The notes beneath the pieces were generated by a model that did not search any database, was not told where the DNA came from, and saw only the letters and a list, made by a program, of their open reading frames with translations. DNA of 64,000 nt from assembly GCF_003182485.1 (NCBI RefSeq), contig NZ_QGTX01000001.1, positions 3,116,001-3,180,000 of the forward strand, in the 5' to 3' direction. The position numbers were made by a program, and so were the translations under genes. The DNA is from Geodermatophilus normandii. Lineage in GTDB: Bacteria > Actinomycetota > Actinomycetes > Mycobacteriales > Geodermatophilaceae. How positions within the stretch are numbered: the stretch's first letter is position 1; every line of letters starts with the position of its first letter. Positions 25,785-34,332 of the stretch are shown here, one piece after another.

Positions 25785-26227
25785 TCAGCGCTGCACCCGG
25801 TAGGTGAGGTGTGTGCACACGGGTGAGGCCTCGACGGCGGTCCGCGTGAGCCGGTGCCGGCCGACGCCGGCGAACAGCGGCGTGCCGGTGCCGAGCACCT
25901 CGTCCGCCAGGTGCAGGCGCAGCTCGTCGAGCAGCCCGCGGCGAGGCGGTGGTGCTCCGGCGGGCTGCTGGTGACGACGAAGAACGGCGGGCGGGCGTCG
26001 ACGGCGGCGCCGTAGCCCATGCCGTCGCTCCAGCCGCGGTCGACGTCGTCGAACGTCCGCCGGCCCATGAGCACGGCGCCGGAGGCCGCGGCGTGCCGCT
26101 CGAGGACGCCCCGGTCGGCGGGGTGGTCGCTGGCGAGCGCCCAGGCGTGCAGGGCCTCGACGCCGTCGTCCGTGCCGGTCACGAAGCCGTCGAGGGAGAC
26201 GGTGATGCCGCCGATGACGAGGGTCAT
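25785..26227 (-). pseudogene. Dihydrofolate-reductase-like protein, internally deleted
   Basis: The N-terminus ('MTLVIGGITVSLDGFVTG', 'VLMGRRTFDDVDRGWSDGM', 'FFVVTSSPPEHHR') and the C-terminus ('LLDELRLHLADEVLGTGTPL', 'CTHLTYRV') are clearly of the RibD-C/DHFR-like family, but roughly 45 residues that normally lie between them, including the Gly-rich NADPH segment, are missing and the frame changes at the junction near 25940. This cannot be repaired by adding one base, so unlike other broken genes here it looks like a true deletion. Probably non-functional. Confidence 0.75.
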
Positions 26228-26346
26228 GCGGGGGTGACCCCGTCCGACCTGCCGACTCATCGGGAGGGCGGGTCCGGAGCCGTCGCGGATCCTGTGGACA
26301 GGGCCCTGACCTGGGGATACAGGTCGCGCGGGCCTTCTCACAGCGG

Positions 26347-26352
26347 TAGAGT
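26347..26352 (+). promoter_or_regulatory. -10 box of a leaderless HNH-nuclease transcript
   Basis: TAGAGT ends six bases before the ATG, so transcription would start at the initiation codon; there is no ribosome-binding site, consistent with leaderless translation. No clear -35 is seen. Confidence 0.45.
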
Positions 26353-26358
26353 TCGCAC

Positions 26359-27534
26359 ATGTGTTCGAGTGATCTGGGGAGCGGGGATGTCCTCGCCGAC
26401 GTCGCCGCACTCGTCGCCGAGCGCAACCGGATCGACGCCGCCCTGGCTCGCCGGGTGCGCGCGGCGGAGCTGTCGCAGGCGCCCGAGCGCGACGGCCTGC
26501 GGTCGATGACCTCGTGGCTGCGCGGGCACTGCCGGCTCTCGGCGGCCGAGGCGTCGCGGGTGGTGCGCAGCGGGCGGGCGCTGGCGCACCTGCCCGCCCT
26601 CGCCGAGGCGCACGACGCCGGCCTGGTGTCCGCCGAGCAGGTCGCTGCCGCCGCCCGGGCGGTGACGCCGGCGCGGCTGGCGGCAGCGGCGGAGCAGGGG
26701 GTGGAGCTGGCGGTGATCGACGCGGTGGTCACCGGGGTCGCGGTCGAGCAGCCGTACGGCGACCTGGTGACGGTGGTGCAGCGCTACTGCGACGACCTCG
26801 ACCCCGACGGCCCCGAACCCGACCCCACCGAGGGCCGCTCGCTGACGCTGGCCAGGCACGCCGACGGCAGCCTGTCGATCCGCGGCGAGCTCGATGCCGT
26901 CGGCGGCGAGCGGCTGCAGGCGGCACTGGAGGCCCACGTGCAGGCCGACCGGCCCGCCGGGGACGAGCGCACCCGCGCGCAGCGGCTGGGTGACGCCCTG
27001 GTGCAGCTGTGCGACAACGTCCTCGCCGCCGGCGGCCTGCCCACCCTGCGCGGGCACAGGCCGCAGGTCGCCGTGGTGGTGAAGCTGGAGGACCTGGCCG
27101 ATCCGGCCACCGGGCGGGGCGCCGCCGAGATGGGCTTCGGTGCGGTCATCTCCGCCGCCCGCGCCCGGTGGCTGGCCTGCGACGGCGCCGTGAGCCGGGT
27201 GGTGTTCGGCCCCGACGGCGCGCCGCTGGACCTCGGCCGGGCCCACCGCCTCGCCGACCGCCACCTGCGCCGCGCGGCCGAACTGCGCGACGGGGGCTGC
27301 GTGTTCACCGGCTGTTCCGCGCCCACGCACTGGTGCGACGTCCACCACCTCGTCCACTGGATCGACGGCGGCGACACCAGCCTCGAGAACTCGGCGCTGT
27401 TGTGCGAACGGCACCACACCAAGGTCCACCACGGCTTCCGCGTCGAACGACAACCCGACGGCCGATGGCACACCTGGCGACCCGACGGCACCCAGATCAC
27501 CACCCCGGCACCGCTACTGGCACCGGTCGCATGA
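26359..27534 (+). CDS. DUF222/13E12-repeat HNH endonuclease
   Basis: Protein of 391 residues with the actinobacterial DUF222 domain ('LGSGDVLADVAALVAERNRI' to 'LSAAEASRVVRSGRALAHLP') and a C-terminal HNH nuclease: 'DGGCVFTGCSAPTHWCDVHH', 'HWIDGGDTSLENSALLCERH' with the zinc-binding Cys pairs and catalytic His. Many copies of this family occur per genome in mycobacteria and Geodermatophilaceae, often as mobile or repeat-like elements; the biological role is unclear. Appears intact and leaderless. Flanked on the left by the decayed reductase. Confidence 0.9.
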   Translation: MCSSDLGSGDVLADVAALVAERNRIDAALARRVRAAELSQAPERDGLRSMTSWLRGHCRLSAAEASRVVRSGRALAHLPALAEAHDAGLVSAEQVAAAARAVTPARLAAAAEQGVELAVIDAVVTGVAVEQPYGDLVTVVQRYCDDLDPDGPEPDPTEGRSLTLARHADGSLSIRGELDAVGGERLQAALEAHVQADRPAGDERTRAQRLGDALVQLCDNVLAAGGLPTLRGHRPQVAVVVKLEDLADPATGRGAAEMGFGAVISAARARWLACDGAVSRVVFGPDGAPLDLGRAHRLADRHLRRAAELRDGGCVFTGCSAPTHWCDVHHLVHWIDGGDTSLENSALLCERHHTKVHHGFRVERQPDGRWHTWRPDGTQITTPAPLLAPVA

Positions 27535-27835
27535 CCGCGTCTCGGGCTCAGCCGGGGACGGCCAACCCTGCGCGCCCTGACGCCGTGCCGAGCAGCGGGC
27601 CCGCGACCTGCTCCGCGAGGTCCACCGCGGACTGGGCGCCGGTGCCAACGCCCGCCGCGACCGACACCACAGGCGCGGACCGGTGCAGGTCGCCACCGGA
27701 CGGGCCGGCACCTGTGGCCCCCACGGACGCCGGGTCGTCGCCGGTCGGGAGAGCGCGGGTGACCGGCGGCCGGCCGGGTAGGGCCTCCTCCCGGAGAGGC
27801 GTGCAGCCCCGCGCGCCGAGACGGGAGGGACCGAC
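27535..27835. other. Intergenic stretch of ~300 bp
   Basis: No convincing gene. A leftward open frame through it ends 'GTGAQSAVDLAEQVAGPLLG' and reads somewhat like protein, but it has no ribosome site or recognisable family and may be chance or an old gene end. The last 15 bases carry GGGAGGG before the next gene. Confidence 0.4.
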
Positions 27836-29257
27836 ATGGCCATCGCCACCATCAACCCGGCCACCGGCGAGACGCTGAAGACCTACGAGCCGCTGTCGGA
27901 CGAGGTCCTCGACGAGAAGATCGGCCGGGCCGCCGACGCCTTCCGCAGCTACCGGCTGACCAGCCCCGAGGAGCGGGTCGGCTGGCTGCGCGCCGCCGCT
28001 GACGTCCTCGAGGCCGACACCGACGCCGTCGCCGAGCTCATGGTCACCGAGATGGGCAAGACGCTGGCCGCCGCGAAGGCGGAGGCCGGCAAGTGCGTCA
28101 AGGCGCTGCGCTACTACGCCGAGCACGGCCCGGCGATGCTCGAGCCGAAGCCCGCCGACGCCGGTGCGGTCGGGGCCGAGCAGGCCTTCCTCGTCCACCA
28201 GCCGATCGGCGTCGTGCTGGCGATCATGCCGTGGAACTTCCCGCTCTGGCAGGCCATGCGCTTCGCCGCCCCCGCGCTCATGGCCGGCAACGTCGGCCTG
28301 CTCAAGCACGCGAGCAACGTGCCGCAGACCGCGCTGTACATGGAGGAGCTGTTCCGCAAGGCCGGCTTCCCCGCCGACGTCTTCCAGACCCTGCTCATCG
28401 GCTCCTCGACCATCGAGCGGGTGCTGCGCGACGAACGCGTCGCCGCCGCCACCCTCACCGGCAGTGCCCCGGCCGGGCAGTCGGTGGCCGCCATCGCCGG
28501 CGACGTGCTCAAGAAGACGGTCCTCGAGCTCGGGGGCAGCGACCCGTTCATCGTCATGCCCTCGGCCGACCTCGACCGCGCCGCCGAGGTGGCCGTCACC
28601 GCCCGCTGCCAGAACAACGGGCAGAGCTGCATCGCCGCGAAGCGGTTCTTCGTGCACACCGACGTCGCCGAGGAGTTCACCCGGCTGTTCGCCGAGAAGC
28701 TCGACGCGCTGACCGTCGGCGACCCCATGGACGAGGGCACGAAGGTCGGCCCGCTGGCCACCGAGTCGGGCCGGGAGGACGTCGAGAGGTACGTGCAGGA
28801 CGCCGTCGACAAGGGCGCCACCGTCGTCACCGGTGGCAGGCGCCCCGACCGGCCGGGCTGGTACTACGAGCCGACCCTGCTCACCGGCATCACGCCGGAG
28901 ATGGACCTCTACGACGAGGAGGTCTTCGGCCCGGTGGCCGCGCTGTGGACGGTCGACACCCTCGAGGAGGCCATCGACATCGCCAACAGCCACCCCTACG
29001 GCCTGGGCGCGAACCTGTGGAGCGAGGACGAGCAGGAGCGCTCGACCTTCATCCGAGACGTGCAGTCGGGCATGGCGTTCGTCAACGGGATGGTCACCAG
29101 CTACCCCGAGCTGCCCTTCGGTGGCGTCAAGCAGAGCGGCTACGGCCGCGAGCTCACCGACCTCGGCATGTACGAGTTCACGAACGCCAAGACGGTGTGG
29201 ATCGGCCCGCGCAGCAGCCGGCAGGCCGAGGGCGACACGGCCACCGCGTCGGAGTAG
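27836..29257 (+). CDS. gabD: Succinate-semialdehyde dehydrogenase-type aldehyde dehydrogenase
   Basis: Complete aldehyde dehydrogenase of 473 residues. Landmarks: 'MPWNFPLWQAMRFAAPALMA', 'TLTGSAPAGQSVAAIAGD', catalytic Glu in 'VLELGGSDPFIV', nucleophilic Cys in 'NNGQSCIAAKRFF', 'EEVFGPVAALW' and 'ELPFGGVKQSGYGRE'. The short N-terminus ('MAIATINPATGETLKTY') and overall pattern fit NADP-dependent succinic semialdehyde dehydrogenases (GabD1 type), which link GABA breakdown to the TCA cycle. No GABA transaminase is nearby, so the physiological substrate is uncertain. ATG with GGGAGGG upstream. Confidence 0.9.
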   Translation: MAIATINPATGETLKTYEPLSDEVLDEKIGRAADAFRSYRLTSPEERVGWLRAAADVLEADTDAVAELMVTEMGKTLAAAKAEAGKCVKALRYYAEHGPAMLEPKPADAGAVGAEQAFLVHQPIGVVLAIMPWNFPLWQAMRFAAPALMAGNVGLLKHASNVPQTALYMEELFRKAGFPADVFQTLLIGSSTIERVLRDERVAAATLTGSAPAGQSVAAIAGDVLKKTVLELGGSDPFIVMPSADLDRAAEVAVTARCQNNGQSCIAAKRFFVHTDVAEEFTRLFAEKLDALTVGDPMDEGTKVGPLATESGREDVERYVQDAVDKGATVVTGGRRPDRPGWYYEPTLLTGITPEMDLYDEEVFGPVAALWTVDTLEEAIDIANSHPYGLGANLWSEDEQERSTFIRDVQSGMAFVNGMVTSYPELPFGGVKQSGYGRELTDLGMYEFTNAKTVWIGPRSSRQAEGDTATASE

Positions 29258-29287
29258 GCCCGCACCCCGCGGGTACGCCCGGGGACC

Positions 29288-29875
29288 ATGACGACGACCA
29301 CGGACAACCACTTCCTCGCTCAGGCGGTGCACGACCTCGGCACCGCACTGTGGTTCGGCGGGTCGGTGATGGGCATCGCCGGCGTGAACAAGTCCGGCGC
29401 CGACCTGACCTCCGGCCTCGACAAGGTCCGGGTGGCCAGCTCCGCCTGGAGCCGGTTCTCGCCGGCGCAGTGGGGCGGGATCGCCGCCACGCTGGGCACC
29501 GGGCTGCAGCTGACCTCGTCCAACAAGGGCCGGCTGGCCCTGCAGCAGGGCTACGGGCGGGTGGGCGCGGTCAAGGCGGCGCTGACCGTGGCCGGCGCGG
29601 GCGCCACCGCCTTCGCCGCCTACTCCGGGGCGAAGATCGGCAAGCTCGCCGAGCAGGCGGCGAGCAGCGGGGGAGGCCTCGACGTCAAGGACGCGACGCT
29701 GCCCTCGGCAGGCACCCCGCCGGAGATCAAGAAGTGGCAGGCCCGGCAGCGGTTCACCCAGGCCGCCGTCCCCGCGCTGGCCGGCGGTGTCATCGTGTGC
29801 AACGCCTGGCTGGTGCAGGCCTACCGCCCGGTGTCCACCGTCAAGGGCCTGCTCGGGAAGGTGCTGCCCCTCTGA
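29288..29875 (+). CDS. Actinobacterial membrane protein of unknown function
   Basis: Protein of 195 residues with about four hydrophobic segments ('LGTALWFGGSVMGIAGVNK', 'GGIAATLGTGLQLT', 'AALTVAGAGATAFAAYSGA', 'AAVPALAGGVIVCNAWLV'). Not a transporter I can name; related proteins are common in this group of actinomycetes. It lies 30 bases after the SSADH gene and may be cotranscribed. A hairpin follows the stop. Confidence 0.75.
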   Translation: MTTTTDNHFLAQAVHDLGTALWFGGSVMGIAGVNKSGADLTSGLDKVRVASSAWSRFSPAQWGGIAATLGTGLQLTSSNKGRLALQQGYGRVGAVKAALTVAGAGATAFAAYSGAKIGKLAEQAASSGGGLDVKDATLPSAGTPPEIKKWQARQRFTQAAVPALAGGVIVCNAWLVQAYRPVSTVKGLLGKVLPL

Positions 29876-29894
29876 GCGTGTCCGGCCGAGCGCA

Positions 29895-29924
29895 GCCCGG
29901 CCCCGGCTCAGCCCGGGGCCGGGC
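29895..29924. terminator. Bidirectional hairpin terminator
   Basis: GCCCGGCCCCGG pairs with CCGGGGCCGGGC around a 6-base loop, between two convergent genes; the stop codon of the leftward gene lies in the loop. Confidence 0.7.
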
Positions 29925-30267
29925 ACCCGCCGTCGGCGACCAGCCGGACCCAGCCGTCCCCGGGGGCCTCGAGCCGCACCGCGGTGACGGCCGCCGCCGC
30001 GACCCCCAGCCGGTCGCCGCCGGCCACCCAGCCGCCCACCTGGACCTCCAGGCCGGTGCCGTCGGCGAGCAGCCGCACGGGCCGCGGACGCACGTGCCTG
30101 CCGGACCCCGCCAGGTCGGCGGCCAGCACCTCCGACAACAGCAGGAGCAGCTCGTCGACCACGGCCGGCGGCCAGCCCTCCGCCTCCCCGGCCGCCCGCA
30201 CCCACGCCCGCGCCGGCTGCGGCCGCCGCGGGTCGGCCAGGCCCTCCCGGGCCGCTCCCTCGGTCAT
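29908..30267 (-). CDS. Small ATPase-like (anti-sigma-type) protein, degenerate
   Basis: Protein of 119 residues whose middle ('WPPAVVDELLLLLSEVLAAD', then 'VRPRPVRLLADGTGLEVQV') resembles the first half of HATPase_c anti-sigma/anti-anti-sigma partners, but the Gly-rich ATP lid boxes are not evident. It follows the MEDS-STAS and GAF-ANTAR genes and a damaged ATPase-like gene, so it is probably part of the same stress-signalling set. Function uncertain. Confidence 0.55.
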   Translation of the reverse strand: MTEGAAREGLADPRRPQPARAWVRAAGEAEGWPPAVVDELLLLLSEVLAADLAGSGRHVRPRPVRLLADGTGLEVQVGGWVAGGDRLGVAAAAVTAVRLEAPGDGWVRLVADGGCPAPG

Positions 30268-30334
30268 CGTGCGACCACCCCCCGTGTGCAACGAGGTGCC
30301 CGCCGGCGAGGTGCGTGACACGCCTGCACGGAGC

Positions 30335-30725
30335 TCAGGCGCGGTCGGGGTCCAGCGCCCGCACCAGGACGCGGCTACCCGTCCCCTCCGGCAGCACGGC
30401 CAGGCGGACCGCGGGGGAGCCTCCTCGGCCGGCCACAGCATCAGCAGCCGGCGGTCGGCGGGCTCCGTGTGCACCGGACGGCCTCGTGCAGCACGAGCAC
30501 CAGCTCCTCGCGACTGGTCCAGCCCGGCCGCGGGCGGGCACGCGTGCCACCAGCGCCGAGGTGGCGGCCGGCCTACGCGTCGGCCAGCGCCTCCGGCGGC
30601 TCGGCCAGCGCCTCCGGCGTCTCGACCAGTGTCCGCTGCGGGGCGAGGGCGACCGCACCGGCCAGCCGCCCGCGCCCGGTGGGGAACGCGCACCGGTGCA
30701 CCGGCGCGGCGTCCCCGGCGGTCAC
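30335..30725 (-). pseudogene. ATPase-like regulatory protein broken by several frameshifts
   Basis: Starts in phase at a GTG overlapping the MEDS-STAS stop ('VTAGDAAPVHRCAFPTG', then 'APQRTLVETPEALAEPPEAL') but hits a stop after 50 residues. Downstream fragments in shifting frames ('SREELVLVLHEAV', 'HTEPADRRLLMLWPAEE', 'VRLAVLPEGTGSRVLVRALD') clearly belong to one former protein of ~125 residues. At least three frame changes are needed, so this may be a true pseudogene, or a stretch with unusually poor base calling. Confidence 0.55.
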
Positions 30726-31522
30726 CGGACGGCACCCTCGGCGGAGTCGTCGGGCGGGGCGTCGACGAGGTCGACCGTGCGGTCGGGGTGCCGCTCGGCG
30801 AGCAGGCGCACCAGCCGGGCGGTCAGCCGGGAGGCGCCGACCAGCGTGAGCCCCGGCGGCCCGGCGGCGGCGGCCACCAGCGAGTCGGCGGCGCCGACGT
30901 CGAGGAAGCGCAGTTCGGTGACGTCCCAGGAGGCGGGACGGCCGCCGCCGGCCAGCGTCGCCTGCAGCACCGCCCGCAGCGCGTCGGCGTTGCCCGAGTC
31001 CAGCTCGCCGGCCAGGCACAGCAGCTCGCCGCGGCGGGTGAGCCGGAAGACGCCGTCGTCGTACACCGCAGCCACGTCGACCTCCGTGTCGTGGAGAGCG
31101 GTGAGCTCCTCGTGCTGCCCGGGTTCGAGCAGGGAGCGGAAGTAGGGGCAGAGCACGGTGAACGGGTACTCCGCGGCCAGCGGGGCGACGGCGGCCTCGA
31201 AGGCGTTGACGCCGGGGGTGGTGATCGCCCCGGAGAACCGGACCCCGGCCCAGCCCTCGGCCAGCGCGCCCTCGACCGCGTCGACCAGCCGGGCGGGATC
31301 CGGCGGCACGAGCCGCACCGCCGTCGTCGCCGAGGGCTCCCAACCCGGCTCGACGACACCCGTGCGGCGCAGCCGGGACCAGAGCCGCTGCTCCCGCCCG
31401 TCGAGGCCGGCCAGCAGGACGCACTCGCCGCGCCGCACGCCCTCGGCGACGAAGTCGCCGACGACCTGCGTGTGCGCCTCCTCGCTGTCGAGGACGGTGA
31501 AGGCGTGCCCGCCGCGGCTCAT
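30722..31522 (-). CDS. MEDS-STAS domain regulator
   Basis: Protein of 266 residues. The first ~170 form a MEDS (methanogen/methylotroph DcmR sensory) domain, starting 'MSRGGHAFTVLDSEEAHTQV', with 'GECVLLAGLDGREQRLW' and 'YPFTVLCPYFRSLLEPG'; the last ~90 form a STAS anti-anti-sigma-like domain ('LCLAGELDSGNADALRAVL', 'SWDVTELRFLDVGAADSLV'). The ATG overlaps the GAF-ANTAR stop. Such proteins bind small ligands and partner-switch with ATPase anti-sigma factors in actinobacterial stress responses. Confidence 0.88.
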   Translation of the reverse strand: MSRGGHAFTVLDSEEAHTQVVGDFVAEGVRRGECVLLAGLDGREQRLWSRLRRTGVVEPGWEPSATTAVRLVPPDPARLVDAVEGALAEGWAGVRFSGAITTPGVNAFEAAVAPLAAEYPFTVLCPYFRSLLEPGQHEELTALHDTEVDVAAVYDDGVFRLTRRGELLCLAGELDSGNADALRAVLQATLAGGGRPASWDVTELRFLDVGAADSLVAAAAGPPGLTLVGASRLTARLVRLLAERHPDRTVDLVDAPPDDSAEGAVR

Positions 31523-32262
31523 CGGGGCCCCTCCGGCGGCGCGTCGGGAGGAGGTGCCTCGCCGGTCTCGGTCACCAGCGCCGCGATGTCGCGCACCTTG
31601 CGGCGGGCGTCGTGCGAGGCGCGGACGAGGATGCCGAACGCGGCGTCGGCGGTGATCCGGTAACGCTCCATGAGGACTCCCTTGGCCTGGCCGATGACGT
31701 CGCGACTGGCGAGGGCGACGGTCAGGTGCTGTGTCCGCTGCAGCGTGCGCAGCGCCAGCGCGGCGTGCCCGGCCACCGGAACGAGGGCGTCCGGGTCCGG
31801 CCCCGCAGCCGGGCCGGTTCCGTACACCGACAGCGTGCCGACCACCTCCCGCCCGGTGTCCAGCGGCAGGCAGGTCACCCGCCGCACCCGCGCGGTGGCG
31901 GCGGGTCCCGCGAGGGCGGGCCAGCGCGGGTCCCGGCCGAGGTCGGCGCTGCCCGACGACGTGCCGGTGAGCGCGGCGGTCAGCGGCCCGGTGTCCAGGC
32001 GGACCTGGACGGCGTCGAGCCCGGCGGCCGGCCCGGCGCTGCCGGCCGGCGCGAGGGGCATCCGCCCGGGCCCGAGCAGGGTCACCGCCACGCTGCAGGA
32101 CGAGGGGAGCACGGCGGCGAGGTCGCCGGCGACGGTGCGTGCCGCCGCGGCGGCGTCCCCGGCCGCGTGCCACCGCCGGGCGGCGTCGAGCAGCCACCCG
32201 CCGCCGGGGTCGGGGTCGGACCAGGCGGCGGGGACGGTCGGGATCGTGGCCGCAGACCGCAC
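31519..32262 (-). CDS. GAF-ANTAR transcription antitermination regulator
   Basis: Protein of 247 residues. A GAF-like sensor ('AGDLAAVLPSSCSVAVTLLG' to 'CLPLDTGREVVGTLSVYG') is followed by the RNA-binding ANTAR domain: 'LASRDVIGQAKGVLMERYRI' and 'ILVRASHDARRKVRDIAALV'. ANTAR proteins bind paired hairpins in nascent RNA and prevent termination. GTG with GGAGGT at six bases upstream. First gene of a leftward operon with MEDS-STAS and ATPase-like genes; divergent from the PAS-GGDEF gene, so a shared stress or redox input is plausible. Confidence 0.9.
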   Translation of the reverse strand: MRSAATIPTVPAAWSDPDPGGGWLLDAARRWHAAGDAAAAARTVAGDLAAVLPSSCSVAVTLLGPGRMPLAPAGSAGPAAGLDAVQVRLDTGPLTAALTGTSSGSADLGRDPRWPALAGPAATARVRRVTCLPLDTGREVVGTLSVYGTGPAAGPDPDALVPVAGHAALALRTLQRTQHLTVALASRDVIGQAKGVLMERYRITADAAFGILVRASHDARRKVRDIAALVTETGEAPPPDAPPEGPR

Positions 32263-32422
32263 CGCGACACCTCCAGCCGGGCGGGGCCCGGGGTCGGCAG
32301 GCCCCGTCGTCCGGCGTCTCGAACAGCGGGCACCGTGCTGCCATCGTGCCACCCGATCGGGCGACGCGCCGAGGGTCGACCCCGGAGAGTGAGTCAGCGC
32401 ACACCGCAGGCTCAAGGACCGG

Positions 32423-34090
32423 GTGTCCCGCGCCGATCCGCAGGAGGTGACCACCGCCCCGAGAACGCCGGCCGAGCGCGCGGACGTCCTGTCCTCGCTG
32501 CTGCGCCTGCCCCACGCCGTGCTGGCCGCGATCGCCACCGACGGCGTGCTGCTCCCCATGCCCCCTTCGGTCGGCATCCCGCCGGAGCGGGCCATGCCCC
32601 TGCCGGGCGACCGCGCGACCTTCCTCGAGGCCGTCGTCCCCGCCGACGCGATGACCGTCGTCACCGCATGGGAGCGCGCGCGCACCCACGGCGTCGGCCT
32701 GGCCACGGTGCACGGCCGCCGCGATCCGGAGGTGCCGCTGTCGCTGACCTTCGTCGACGTCCGCGAGGCCCACGGGGTGTTCATCGGAGCCCTCGAGGTC
32801 CTCGACGCCGCCGCCTCCGAGCGCGGGCCGGCGCCCCTGACCGGCCTGGAGGTGTCCCGGCGACCGCGTACGGCGACGGTGCGCAAGACCGCGCTGGCGG
32901 TGATCACCGAGATCGACGAGCGGACCACCCGGATGCTGGGCTGGACGGCCGGGGAGATGGTCGGGCAGCGCTCCTCGGCGTTCGTCCACCCCGACGACCA
33001 GGAGCGGGCGATCGCGAACTGGCTGGAGCTGCTCTCCCGGCAGGAGTCCCAGCGGGTCCGCCTGCGGCACCGCCGCTCCGACGGCTCGTGGGCGTGGCTG
33101 GAGCTGGAGAACCAGTACGTGCCGGCCGACGACCCGGCCGACGCCGTGGTCGTCACGCAGATGAGCGACGTGTCCGACGAGATGGCCGCGCACGAGGCGC
33201 TCCGGCAGCAGGAGAGCCTGCTGCGCCGGCTGACCGAGGCGCTGCCGCAGGGCATCCTGCAGCTCGCCGCCGACCGCGCGGTCGTGCACGCCAACTCCCG
33301 GCTGCCGGTGCTGCTGGGCCTGCCCGCCGTCCGCGGGTGGGCCGACCTCGCCGCCGTCGCCGACGAGGCCGGCCGCGGTGCGCTGGAGGCGGCGCTGTCA
33401 CGGGCGCTCGGCGACGGCGAGGACACCGTGCTCGAGGTGGGGATCCGCACCCCCACCGGCGAGACGCGGGTGTGCGCGGTCAGCCTGGTGGCCCTCGGCG
33501 ACCGCGAGGGCGCCCCTGGCGCGCTGGTCTGCGTCTCCGACGTCACCGACGGCGCCCGCATGCGCGAGGAGCTCACCGCCAGGGCGACCTACGACCCGCT
33601 CACCGGCTGCCACAACCGCGCCTCGACCATGGCCCTGCTGGAGGCCGCGCTCGCCGAGCCCGGCGGCCGCCCGACCACGGTGGTCTTCGTCGACCTCGAC
33701 GAGTTCAAGCCGGTCAACGACACCCTCGGCCACCACGCCGGCGACGAGCTGCTGGTGACCACGGCGCAGCGGCTGGCCGGGGTGCTGCGCGAGGACGACG
33801 TCGTCGGCCGCCTCGGCGGCGACGAGTTCCTCGTGGTCAGCCGCGGCGTCGACGGCCCGGACGCCACCGCGCTCGGTGCCCGGATCCGGGCGGCGCTGTC
33901 GGTCCCGGCCGAGATCTCCGCGGGCGCGGTGCGGCTGCGGGCCAGCCTCGGCGTGGCGGTGAGCGAGCCCGGACTCGACGGCGCGGCGCTCACCAAACGG
34001 GCCGACCAGGCGATGTACGCGTCCAAGGAGGGCCGCCGCGGCGAGCCGGTGCTGTGGACGGCGGACCTCGGGGCGCCTGCCCTGGTCTGA
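32423..34090 (+). CDS. PAS-domain diguanylate cyclase (GGDEF)
   Basis: Protein of 555 residues with no membrane helix. An N-terminal ~130-residue region of unclear fold is followed by a PAS domain ('MLGWTAGEMVGQRSSAFVHP', 'WAWLELENQYVP'), a second PAS-like region ('LTEALPQGILQLAADRAVVH') and a C-terminal GGDEF domain: 'TYDPLTGCHNRASTMALLEA', 'VFVDLDEFKPVNDTLGHHAG' and the intact signature 'GRLGGDEFLVVS'. Synthesises cyclic di-GMP in response to a ligand or redox cue. GTG start with AAGGA five bases upstream. Divergent from the GAF-ANTAR operon. Confidence 0.92.
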   Translation: MSRADPQEVTTAPRTPAERADVLSSLLRLPHAVLAAIATDGVLLPMPPSVGIPPERAMPLPGDRATFLEAVVPADAMTVVTAWERARTHGVGLATVHGRRDPEVPLSLTFVDVREAHGVFIGALEVLDAAASERGPAPLTGLEVSRRPRTATVRKTALAVITEIDERTTRMLGWTAGEMVGQRSSAFVHPDDQERAIANWLELLSRQESQRVRLRHRRSDGSWAWLELENQYVPADDPADAVVVTQMSDVSDEMAAHEALRQQESLLRRLTEALPQGILQLAADRAVVHANSRLPVLLGLPAVRGWADLAAVADEAGRGALEAALSRALGDGEDTVLEVGIRTPTGETRVCAVSLVALGDREGAPGALVCVSDVTDGARMREELTARATYDPLTGCHNRASTMALLEAALAEPGGRPTTVVFVDLDEFKPVNDTLGHHAGDELLVTTAQRLAGVLREDDVVGRLGGDEFLVVSRGVDGPDATALGARIRAALSVPAEISAGAVRLRASLGVAVSEPGLDGAALTKRADQAMYASKEGRRGEPVLWTADLGAPALV

Positions 34091-34093
34091 CCG

Positions 34094-34281
34094 GTGACCG
34101 TCCGGTGGCCGGCGTCGCCCTGCCCGACGAGGCCAGCCTCGGCCTGCACCGGGCCCTGGGGTCCGAGCCGGCCGGCGCCCACCGCCGGGTGGGCGTCGAG
34201 GACGGCGCGTGGCACGACGTCCCCTGACTGCAGCGCGACCTGGGTCCCGGTCCCCGGGGCACCCCCGCCGAGCCGCGCTGA
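34094..34281 (+). pseudogene. C-terminal remnant of a GNAT acetyltransferase (phosphinothricin-acetyltransferase-like)
   Basis: Directly after the GGDEF stop, an open stretch reads 'VAGVALPDEASLGLHRALGS' and 'RRVGVEDGAWHDVP', which is the C-terminal signature of pat/bar-type GNAT enzymes ('...ASVGLHEALGF...GWKHGAWHDV...'). A TGA then replaces the expected Trp; the frame continues as 'LQRDLGPGPRGTPAEPR' to a second stop. The N-terminal two thirds, with the acetyl-CoA loop, is absent. A decayed gene end. Confidence 0.6.
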
Positions 34282-34332
34282 CGCCCGCGCGGCCCTACGC
34301 TTCCGGCCGTCGGATCGGACGGGGAGGGGCAC

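Noticed and set aside
27548-27835. A leftward gene of ~70-90 residues before the SSADH gene
   Set aside because: No ribosome-binding site, no recognisable family and it overlaps the SSADH upstream region; kept only as an intergenic note.
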